Position numbers and translations under genes: made by a program
In this document: piece after piece, positions 23,001-35,000 of the stretch
Layout of the letters: the number at the start of each line of letters is the position of its first letter
How positions within the stretch are numbered: position 1 is the stretch's first letter
Source: Lumbricus terrestris
Taxonomy: Eukaryota; Annelida; Clitellata; Crassiclitellata; Lumbricidae
Direction: 5' to 3'
DNA length: 64,000 nt
Assembly (NCBI GenBank): GCA_949752735.1
Contig: OX457037.1
Coordinates: 37,008,596-37,072,595 of the forward strand
Notes under the pieces: generated by a model
The model's database searches: none
The model's input: the letters and a program-made list of their open reading frames with translations, nothing else
Told to the model about the DNA's origin: nothing

Positions 23001-26000
23001 TAGGTTAACGTTACCCAAAGCTGACATGAAGTACGACCGATACAGCTGATTCGACAGAGCTGACGTGAAGACACACCAGGCTAACGGAGCCCAAAGGAAG
23101 ACGGATGTAGGCCAGTTCACCAACGAGGTGGGACGGCAATCGAAGAAGACAAACGTCGTAGAACACGAACCACACGCCACGCTCAACAGGAGTCGAACAC
23201 ACACCACAGAGTAGACCCACGACAAGAAGCAAGCCCCCACAGTAGTAGCCCTTTAAATAGGCCCTGCCCTTCCCTCAACTCCCACATAGTCAAGGAGAGT
23301 CCAAGTAAGGAAGCCCAGAGGGGTAATAGGTAGCTAACACTCACATACCCCCCCACCAGAACATGAGGAGTCCAACGGGGACGACGAACTATACGAACAA
23401 TGCTACGCCTAAATGCAAAATCACTCAGTACAAGCCATTACACGTACTAAGCAATTCAGCCAGACTTAACTAAATAATGCATCGCACTCATAAATAACGT
23501 AAGAGTCCGATATAATCATGATCTGAATACACAAACTTCATATAACCCAAATCATCAGTTCACACGTAATCACGATATATATACATACACATCAATAGTT
23601 CAAATGTCCAAAAAACTATATCTGAAACACAAGAAAAAATTTGGACACCAACTGGTGTATCAAAAATGAACCAAAATGTATAATGGTCATCGGCACAAGC
23701 CACCCTACACTACAGACACACTGAAGAGTTCATTGCCGAAGAATTCCGTGCTTTCCTTTTATGACAGAACGTTCCATTGAAACTGTTTCTGGACAGTGTT
23801 TGACTTTTCATGACAGAATGTTCCATTGAAACTGTTTCTGGACAGTGTTTGACTTTTCATGACAGAATGTTCCATTGAAACTGTTTCTGGACAGTGTTTG
23901 ACTTTTCATGACAGAATGTTCCATTGAAACTGTTTCTGGACAGTGTTTGACTTTTCATGACAGAATGTTCCATTGAAACTGTTTCTGGACAGTGTTTGAC
24001 TTTTCCTGACAGAATGTTCCATTGACATACGACGAGGATAGACGTACCAGAGAGCATCTCTAGCACGCCCGACGACTCCGCTGTGAGGAGACAAGTGGAG
24101 ACACTGATTGACGTGTGCCCTCACCCGCTCCCACTCACATTACGCAGATGGACGACTCAGAATGTCCGGCAGAACATTCCATTCGCCTGGACGATGTCTA
24201 ATGTCCAAGTTGTACTGTTCAAGCTCCAAACTCCATCGCAAGAGCTTCATATTTTTGTTCGCCATCTGATGGATGAACTGCAAAGGTTTATGATCGGTGA
24301 ACACCAGGACGACTGCGGATCCAAAGTAGACACTAAAGGCCCGCAAGGCGACCATCAGTGCCAGCGCTTCCTTCTCTATGGTCGAATAGCGAATCTCCTG
24401 CGGCAGCAGCTTCCGACTCAAATAGCAGATCGGGTGTTCCAATCCATCCTTCATCTGAAACAAGCACGCTCCCAGACAGAATTGAGAAGCATCAACACCC
24501 ACACAAAACTGTTTAGTAAAGTCAGGAGGTATTAAGATAGGTCTAGAAGCCAGACGAGATTTTAGATCAAGAAAAGCAACCTCCGCTTCCTCATTCCATC
24601 TAAAAGGAATCCCTTTCTTTGTCAAAGCCGTGAGCGGCAAAGTAATATCAGAGAAATGAGGCAAGTACCTCTGATAGTATCCCGCTAATCCTAAGAAAGA
24701 TTGCACCTGTTTTTTAGTAGCAGGCCTAGGAAATTTCAACACCGCTTCCACCTTCTTCAACCTTGGCTGAACTCCGTCAATCCCAATGTGATGACCCAAG
24801 AAATCCACAGACGCATTAGCAAAGACACATTTAGCCAGATTCAGAGTTAAACAAGCATCAGCTATTCGAGATAACACTTTTCGCAAATGAACCAAATGAT
24901 CCGACCATGCTAAGCTGAAAATGATGATGTCGTCTAAATAAGCATCACAAAACTCATTCAATCCATTCAGCACTTTCGTAATTAACCTTGAGAACGAAGC
25001 CGGAGCATTCTTCAGGCCAAAACTCATGTATTTCCATTGGTAATGCCCTTTCGGGGTGACAAACGCAGTTAACGGAACTGACTCCGGATGCATCGGGATC
25101 TGCCAGTAACCTTTAGTCATATCCAGCTTTGTTATAAACCGTGACTGACCCACTCGATCAATTAACACCTCCACCCGTGGCATAGGAAATGGATCCGGAA
25201 CAGATAATCCATTCAGTTTCCTGAAATCTGTACAAAGACGATCTGTACCGTTTGGCTTAGGCACCAAGACAATCGGAGCTGCCCACGGACTCTCGGACTC
25301 CTCTATTATCCCCGCTTCCAACAACTGATTCACCTCTTTATCCACCCTCGCCATTTTCTCAGGATTTAACCTGTAAGGGTATTGTCGAACAGGGCGAGCA
25401 CCTTCAACCAAATCAATTCTATGAGACACCATAGATGTTTTACCCGGTACTTCACTAAACACATGTGCAAAGTCATGCAAAACATCCCGCAATTCCGCAC
25501 GACATTCAGCAGACACTTCACATTGTAAGACCTTATCCTCTAAAGTCACATCATTCATCCTCACATCCGGATTTACCACCAACACAGAAGCCACCACCTC
25601 CTCATTCGGTCGCTCATACACCACATCCATACGATCCACATAGCGCTTCATCAGATTCACATGTACCACCCGTTCCGTTTTTCTTCGATCCGGGGTACTC
25701 ACTAAATAATCGACCGGACCAAGTCGACGTACAACCACATACGGTCCACAATATTTGGTCTGTAAAGGTTTACCCACCAACGGAATCAAGAGTAAAACCT
25801 TTTCACCTTCCTCAAAAGACACAGCACGTGACTGCTTATCATACAGTTGCTTCGATTTACTTTTCGCATCAACAGCATTTTCACCAGCAAGTTTCAATCC
25901 AACACGCATACGTTCACGTAATTGTAAAACATAGTCAATCACGTTCTTGCCAGACACTTCATGTACAACATCTTTCGCCAACCATTCTTCCTTCATCAAT

Positions 26001-29000
26001 TGCAACATGCCACGCACATCTCTGCCATACATCAAATCAAAAGCAGAAAAGCCAGTACCCTGTACCGGAACCTCTCTATATGCAAACAAGATCCACGGCA
26101 ACATTGCATCCCAAGAACCCGGATATGTTTCAGCCAACGCCTTCAACATATCTTTCATAGTACGATGAAAGCGTTCGCACGAGCCATTCGTTTGTGGTCT
26201 ATAAGGACTAGTTTTCAACTGCACAATACCACATTCATGCACAAACACTTGCATCAAATCAGACATGAATTCTGAGCCACAATCAGATAACAATTCTTTC
26301 GGAAATCCGAAAAGCGAAAAAACTTCACACAAACATTTAGCCACATCCTGCGCCGTATGATTCTTCAACGGAAACGCACATGGAAAATGGGAAGCCAAAT
26401 CAATGACCGTGAGAATAAACCTATTCCCCGTTCCCTCACATACACTCAATGGGCCTACGATATCCATTGCCAAGCGTTGAAACACTTCCTCCATTACAGG
26501 CATACTGACCATGGGCGCCCTATAATTTCTGTTTCCTTTGCCTAAGCGTTGACACACATCACATGAACGACAATACTCACGAACGTCTCGATTCACATGA
26601 GGCCACCAGAAATGCTTCGTCAACCGATCCAGTGTCTTTCTAGTACCCAAATGCCCAGCCGCTGGTATATCATGGGCCACATGCAACAACTTCTGTCTTA
26701 AGTCACGAGGCACAACTATTTGTACCACACCCATTCCTAATGGTGTACACTTCTCCTCCCATCGACGCACCAAGACCTCGTCCACCAACGCATACGGTTG
26801 TACACGCCCACCGACAGACACCGTCTCGTCTACTTGTGCATACAATGGTCTCAATTCAGGACACCGGCGCTGGCGCAATATTAATTCCTGTCGGCTAACA
26901 TATAGCTCCGATCTTTCTGTCACAACAGATTCTGTCGCTGCAAATAAACTCGATAAGTCGCCTTCATCGAAATTCATTCGTTCAACTTGTCTGTCAATTA
27001 TTTCACCTGGCGTTCGCTCTTGGTCGGCCGACTCCGTACTTTGACCCACTATCTCCGACTGCTCGGGCGCCGCTTCACTGCACACCGCCGTCTCCCTCTC
27101 ACTCTGTCTCACTGCATGTGCTCTAGCCTGTGCACGAGTCGTCACCGCTACCTCCAACACCTGTCCTGCCAGCGCTGTATCATTACCCACAATGCAATGC
27201 ACCCCAGCCATTGGAAGTGAATTCATTAGACAGCATAACACCTCACCTTGAACAAATGCACAATCAACATTCACTTTCACCAGAGGACATTCCACAATAG
27301 AACCAGATATACCTCTGAGTAATCTCGTTTCATTCATGTGTACAAACTCATGCTCATTCAACCATTCATTAGACACCAAAGACTGCAGCGCTCCACTGTC
27401 CCTCAAGAATACCGCCTCCTTTCGTGCACCCTCATCATCAATTACACATCCAATCACACAAAATGGTGCATACAGTTTATCAACAGATTCAATTGGCTTC
27501 GGAAAACTCTGTGGTTTAACAGGCGCCGAAACAGTCTGAACCAAACCCACAGGTTTCGCACCCCTCCAATTTTCCATTTGAGTCCCCTCCTTTCGTTTTA
27601 ATTTCCAACAACTGGCCTTCGTATGACCTGGCGCTCTACAAAATGCGCACGTGACCGGTTCCCCAAAACCAGTGACGTCATCATTTTCCCGCACAGGCTT
27701 ATTAAACCCATACGTTCCTCTTTGAGGCGAACGTCGACCCCAATTTGTATCACGACGCGTACCATCCTTGTACCCCACGCCTTGACGCTCCCATACATCT
27801 TTCTTCTCACTTTCATCAGATGAGAATCCTCGTGTACGGTCGAAAAAATCCCTGCGGAACCCCCCAGAATAATGGTTCGGCCCCTGCTTGTATAACACTG
27901 CATATTCATCCGCTAAACGTGCAGCACTCGCCACAGTATCAGGACTCTTATCTATCAGCCACCTGTGTACTTCAATAGGTAACGCTTGTACAAACTGCTC
28001 CATGAGAATTACCTCTTTAAATTTTGCTAACTCCTCCCACGAGTTTGTACCCTCAATCCATCTCTGAAAAGGACTCTGCAGTCGAAATGCATAATTCGCA
28101 TACGTTTCCCTCGGTTCTTTTCGCAACCCCCGAAATTTCTTTCGATAAAATTCCGGAATACGTTCGTACGCCGTCAATAGCGCACTCTTCACAATATCAT
28201 ATTGGACGCACTCCTCCAACGATAAAGCCGCAAAAACTTTCGCCGCCTTCCCCGACAACTGTGGCTGTAGGAGGGACGACCATTTTCCCATCGGAATTTG
28301 ATGCAACGTCATTGCTTGCTCAAACGCCGCAAAATAATGTTCGATATCGGCCGAATCAAATTTTGGCACAAATTTCAGAGCTGCCCCAAAACGCAAATCC
28401 TCATTTCCATGCGCTGGTCGTTCGACAGCACCACCTCCTTCTATCCTCCGTCCGTCCATTTCTAATCTCTGCTTCTCAAATTCCATATTCATTCGTTTCT
28501 CCTCCATGTCAAATCTCCTTTTCGTCTCCTCTGCTTCAATCCTCAATTTATTCTCCTCTCTCTCTGCTTCAATCTGCATTTTCTTCTCCTCTCTCTCTGC
28601 TTCAATCTGCATTTTCTTCTCCTCTCTCTCGGCTTCAATTTGCATTTTCTTCTCCTCGAATCTCATTCGCTCCTTCTCTCTCTCCCACTCTCTGTCCTCT
28701 TTTAAGTGCAAGCGCTCTAACTCGGCCTCCTCTTTCTTAGCCTGTGCCTTAAGTTTCCAAGCTGCACTACCCAATTTCGGTGACAATGGTTTCATAGCCA
28801 TTCTCCTCACCTGTGACCTAGACACGTCCTCCACTTCCTCACCATATGTCTCACTCACCAGTCGAAGTGTGTCACTTGGTATGTCTCTGACATCCCCAAA
28901 TTCAGGAATTAACTCCTCCTCTAACGACGCCATTTTACCTCTACGCCCTGTCGACTATTCGACGTGCAGACCAACGCACAGCGCAAAAAATTCACCCACG

Positions 29001-32000
29001 ACAGCTCACTTCAAAACTGTCTCGACCAAATTTACAAAACTCGCAAAACTCAATATCGCAAAACGTCGAAATTTCCCGCACTAATTTTCCCGACCTAATT
29101 CTCCAAAAACAACAACCATTGACCTGTCTTCACGGCCAACCACCATATAACACTTTTCCAACGGAATTACCACCGTACTATTCGCTAAATTTCACGGAAA
29201 CAACGCCCCTTTTTTGACGCAAATTTCAAATTATCGTGAAAAAATCCCGAGAGACCCCATCTGTTGGGTTCACTTGCTCTAGTCTAGAAGATGATGAGTA
29301 ATACTCAGGTCCGTAATGTAAAATAACATCGATTTATTCAATAACAGAGCAGTCTGACAAGAAGTAGGTTAACGTTACCCAAAGCTGACATGAAGTACGA
29401 CCGATACAGCTGATTCGACAGAGCTGACGTGAAGACACACCAGGCTAACGGAGCCCAAAGGAAGACGGATGTAGGCCAGTTCACCAACGAGGTGGGACGG
29501 CAATCGAAGAAGACAAACGTCGTAGAACACGAACCACACGCCACGCTCAACAGGAGTCGAACACACACCACAGAGTAGACCCACGACAAGAAGCAAGCCC
29601 CCACAGTAGTAGCCCTTTAAATAGGCCCTGCCCTTCCCTCAACTCCCACATAGTCAAGGAGAGTCCAAGTAAGGAAGCCCAGAGGGGTAATAGGTAGCTA
29701 ACACTCACAATGTGAATAGAATAGTCGATTAGACTTGTGAATGGAATAGTATGCACTGTTTTTTGTATATATTATTTTCTCAATTTTCGATTTCAAGTCG
29801 ATATTCAAACAGAGTTCATCAACCAGGTAGTGTCTTGTTTGTTGACTGTTTGGCATTCCTTCTTGTTGCAGGCATTGTTGCATTCGTTATCATGTCTCTG
29901 CTGGTAATATGCAAATTGAAGAGAATGAAGGAGGAGAAAAGAGAAGTTCATCACTTGGTTCAGGATATTGTCAGTAAGTCACTAATTAGTGATAAAAAAT
30001 TGTGTAACATCTTGAAAACTAGAGTATTATGTCTGTAGTGCATCTCTGTACTAGCTGTCGCTTTCATGTTGATACCCGGTCCAGCTCCTCACAGTCCTAT
30101 TATCTAACCCAGTGGTTCCCAACCTTTTTTGACTTAAGGGCCACTTTTTCTATGTTGGAGAACACGAGGGCCACTTTTTCTTAGTTGGAGGACATTATGG
30201 GGCCCACAAGGCTCAAATTTAATTAGTAATTAGCCAAAAGCATACAAATTGTTAAAATTGATTCAAAATAGAATGTGTGATGTTATTTATAGACATCAAA
30301 ATAAAATAATCTGTAATAGAAAATAATTATGTGTTCTATCCTGATACATGATAAAATTGTCAATTTTTCATATATTTCTGTTAATTGTTTTAGAGATGAG
30401 GGCCACTTTGAGGCCTGGCGGGCCATTTTTTAGGCTTGGCGGGCCACTTTTGGCCCGCGGGCCACAGGTTGGGAACCGCTGATCTAACCAATACAACAGC
30501 ACTCAGTCACTTACTTGTACACTGGGCTCCTATCTAGCGGGACCTGTCCCTTCAGTTGTGCCCTTTGTTCCCACATAAACTGTCTTAAGAATTCTTTTCT
30601 TTAATTATTTCTTTGTTATATTTTTCAATTACTGCTTTTGTTGCTGAAATTGTTTTACCGTATTAAATAAATTAATTTAATTGATATTGAATTACTTTGT
30701 TATGCGGATGGGTAGCTTGATTGCTTGCGTACGTTTGATTGTTTTATAAAGAAATTTGGAATTCGTCTTTATTTCTTTTCTCTGAGATGTTTCAAGGTTG
30801 CCGGTTGTGTTTGTGCTGTTTAGGTCTGCTGCAGAATCATGCCGTCGCATGTCACGAAGATTCGGATCTTGTGCCGTACTTGTCAATTGCTCATGTGCGA
30901 GATGCTCTCATCCCTCTCGCTCAAAGGTAGGAAGGGTTCGTGGGTGACGCTTCTTCCACAATCACTCAGCAATCTCAAGAACTGAGTTCTCCTCTTGTGG
31001 CTTGAACCAAGCCCTATGTTAAAAAGAGCTTTTACTCTGAGGGTATGTATTTATGTATGAGAACTTGTTATAGTGCCCCTTCAAAATATAATATATGTCT
31101 ACTCGGAGGCGCTCCTGACTGCAGCATGGACACTGAATTAGAATATCACACCGAAGTGTGTGATCAATTTCGAGTGAAGGGCTTGCTCAGGGTCCCTACG
31201 CGGCGACTTGAAGTGGACTCGAACCTGCAACTGCTCCAAGACACTGAATATACCCCTACACCACTGTGCCTCACAGCTTTTATATTCTGATTTGAAGCAG
31301 CAGTTGTAATTTATGTGCTTTATATTCTTGTGTGGAATTTATGTGCAAACGCTGCTCAGAAGAGTATTGTGGGAGAGCTGTTGCCTGTATGCCACACTAC
31401 ATCTGATCAAGTCATTCATCTTTCATCTCTGTGTCCGTGGTATTAATGGGTGTAAATTGTTGCTGTTGTTGTGTTTCTTTAGGAAACAGAAGCGGCGCCT
31501 CTGGAATAAGGCGGTTGAACTTATATCGACGAGCGAATCACGAGTTCGAGAGGAGCTTCAGCTGATAGGAGATAAGCAGGAGTCTATCTGGCGTTATTTA
31601 GATGTAAATTACACATCTGATCAAGTTCAAAATGTTAAAGAATTATGGCAATGGATATTGGTTTGAATGGACCCAGTTTAATTTCTTATCTTTTTCTACA
31701 TGTTTTTGGTGCTGTCTATATATATATTTTAAGAATCCATTTTCTACTGGGTTTTCTTTACCAACTTCTGACGCAATATCTATATGTTATTGCCGTATTT
31801 GAACATGTGCTGTCGCCATTCATGATAATTTTAGTTAGCATGGTAGTTTTAAATATGTAGGTGGTCTAATTTATTATTATACTTTTTTAGTTTTACCTTT
31901 TTTTAATTCTTGGACTGATCATACTGAACTCCTGTTAGCTTTGCATTGACTTTTCTTTCAGAAATCTGTAATGTTAGATCAACTTCGACAATTACACATC

Positions 32001-35000
32001 TGCTGCAAACATGAATGCTACTCAAATAGTAGTGATGCTTGCAATGGTGCAGGTAGTGCTGTTATGTAGAAGCTCTTTTAGTCAAGTCGAACTGCTGACA
32101 GAATGTATTCATAGGGGAAAGACTAATAAAGGCATTCATTAATTACATCCAAATATTGTTGTGTTTTTTAGACATCTACAGATGCTCTGAAGCCTGGTAT
32201 AAAATAAGTTTTTGTCTTATCTATTAAGCTTCATATTAATGTATTAATTGATGCTGTATTGCCGAGGGTATATTTTATTTTATGAAGGTTGTCACAATAT
32301 AAATATCTGGTCAGTACTTTTGGTAGCTGTGATTTTTTTAATGTCAATTACTGAATTTGCTGTTATTATTTTAATTCTGAACACTTTTGATGCATGCTGA
32401 GTCACACAGAGAAGAAAATCTGAGATTCATGTTGTCAGTTTTCTAGTGAGAGCAGAAGTTTGAAAGTCACTGAGAAATAGTGGATGTGAGGTCATAAGAA
32501 AGTCGGAGTTCAAGCATTGAAGAGACATTGATAATTATAAACGGTTCCATTCTTGGGGTAGCAACGTAGGTTGCATGAGTACCAGTGGTGCATTATTCAA
32601 TCAAAACACCGTTATGTCCTCACACACGTGAGGGGATAATGGTGGTTGTCTTGTTATAGCCGTTAGTGTAAAGCTGAGTATCTAGCACTCATTTCTTCAC
32701 CTAAGGCTTTTTAACTAGACTGCATTAACACAGCTGTACTTTAATCTCATGGTTTTGTCAAGGATTTAGCCTGGCTAGAACAGAAATTTGCAAGAAGGTA
32801 TTTTAAGAATTTTAGGATATACTGCTTTAGAAGATGTCTAAAACAGTTTCTCCTCAAATTCTTAGAATACCTTTGCACAAATTTCTGTTCTAGTCTAGAA
32901 GGTATTTTAAGAATTTGAGAAGGAGAAGCTGTTTTAGATATTTTTTTGTCGAATAGAAACTGGACAGCTTAGAAATTGGTTTTTTCTTGCATTTTTCAGA
33001 CCAGAAAACGAAGCAGTGGTCCGACATGGGTGTGAAGGCGGTCTCAGCTTGTCTGAAAATCAGCAACATCCTGGATGGTTCTGAGTAAGTTAGTTCTAAG
33101 TCTTTGAGATTTTTTGTAGCGTAAAGTGCTTTCTCTTGACCTTGGCAAGATGGTGGTTGTGCTGCAGTGAGGTGTTTCCAGTTAAGCACATTGGCACAAA
33201 GGGAGAGGAAATGTCATCCAGATTTTCAGATGTTTCCTTTGAGTGCTCACACTGGCAGCGTCTCTGAATAGTTGTTAGTACTAGAGGCACTTTATAGCTG
33301 CCCTGATACAATACATTACAATACAGTACAAAATGTGCAGTTATACAATGCCTTGTACGTGAATTGCTGGTCATCTTGTAATATTTAGGTGCTGAAAGGA
33401 GGCTGGTTCTCTAGCATCTAGTCATAATACCAAGGCTATCAGTACATCAGATCTATCAGAGAACATGGCAATATATGTGACAGTTGTGACTAGACATTTG
33501 TATACCACCTTTTGAATTGACAGGCTCATGTGCACATGCGTTACCCAAGTAAAAGAGTACAGGGTTATAGTCAAAGCTCGAGAACTGAGACTATGCCGTT
33601 TTCGTCTCCTAAGCTGCGCAGAGTACGAATAGTGATAGCGAAATTAAGTGTTTGCAGTGTACATCTATGATATGCTATCCAGTGGACACTATGCAAACCG
33701 ATTATAACGTATACATGCGTCTCTTTACAAGATCTCGTGCTCTGCAGTTGCGTGCAGGCAGACAATATCAGCAGCTAACAATGGCTAGTTGATAAATTAA
33801 GATATCTGCAGTGAACATCCGTTCTCAAGACTGTGGTTCACTGTTGCTTCACCGAGTTTATGATTCCGTTTGATTGTGATGAATTTATATTTCATAGAGA
33901 CTCACGCAAGGAAGCAGTCGACGGTCCAATACGTGATGCGGTGCTTGACAGATGCGGAGGGTATCATGGCATCCTGCACTTCGACATTTATGAGGTAGAT
34001 CTGAAATTGATCTAGAGTTTTTTTGGATGTTGATTTTAGGTTTACAGTTTCTTGTGGCCTATGTATGAATATTTCTGCCCATTTTGGAAGAAGCTTAAAA
34101 GATGCCTGATGTATTAAAGTTGTGCTTAATCTGAGGATAATAAACTTTTTTGTTAATGGAATTTTAGGTTTTAGTAGTACATTCTGCTCCGTAGGATATA
34201 TGTGGCGCCGCACACCGAAATGAGCATTAAGGTTATTTTCAAACATATTGCGTTTGATGCATCACTTCAAAGGCCGTGTCTCAGGCGTCAAAATGACACA
34301 AAAATTATTGCTCTAGCTTAATTCTAGCCTAAGATACAAGGGGAAAAGTGATTTAATTAAATTAATTATTTAATTTTATTTAATTAAAATAATTATTTGC
34401 AAATTAAGAGCATTAAAATAGCTTGGCTACTTGTCTTTTGGGAAAAAATTTGGAAAAAAAATTTAGTTAAATTTTTTTACAAAAAATCAAAAAATACTAT
34501 TTCTCTAATATCTCTGATGTGTAATCTCCGACTTAATGCTCATTTCGGTGTGCGGCGCCACATATATGTCAGGATTGTCAGCAGGGGCTTCTATCCCTAT
34601 ACATGGCGGGCGCAGCTTGCGCCCAGTGAAAAATAGGGGGGGAATCAGAAGACAGCCAAAATTCACGTCGGTTGGGGGGGGAAGGTCGGACATGGAGGGC
34701 AGCTTTCAATCTAGGCATCACTAGGAGGAAGATCCCCCAGAAAATACTTCCCTTCCATATAAATTTGGACAAAATGGTAGGCCTAATAGTTTTTAGCAAA
34801 ATGTATACACTTTGAGTTTTTAGTTAGGTCACTCTGCATTTTTGAATTACATGAACTGCTATAACAGCTATAATATACCATAATAAAAATTTCATATTGC
34901 ATGATTATAGTTATGTTTTTGCTATTTTAATAAATAATACAATCATATTAAAATTGGACAAAATAATATTAATACAAATACTATTTTGCACAACTAAATG

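Larger units (their letters stand above)
22898..29709 (-). mobile_element. Complete Ty3/gypsy LTR retrotransposon, GMR1-like (integrase before RT)
   Basis: 6,812 bp, bounded by two 448-bp LTRs that I read as identical, and by a 4-bp duplication ATGT (22894-22897 and 29710-29713). It is coded on the minus strand within an intron of the plus-strand MAN1-like gene. From its 5' end: LTR, candidate primer binding site, one gag-pol frame, a 49-bp tandem repeat block, a polypurine tract, LTR. The intact frame and matching LTRs suggest a very recent insertion that could still be active or polymorphic. Confidence 0.95.

Noticed and set aside
22974..23240. 88- and 73-residue frames repeated at 29338-29604
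   Set aside because: They lie inside the two LTRs and are duplicated only because the LTRs are.
25465..29084. Plus-strand open frames of 60-240 residues
   Set aside because: They are antisense shadows of the gag-pol frame.
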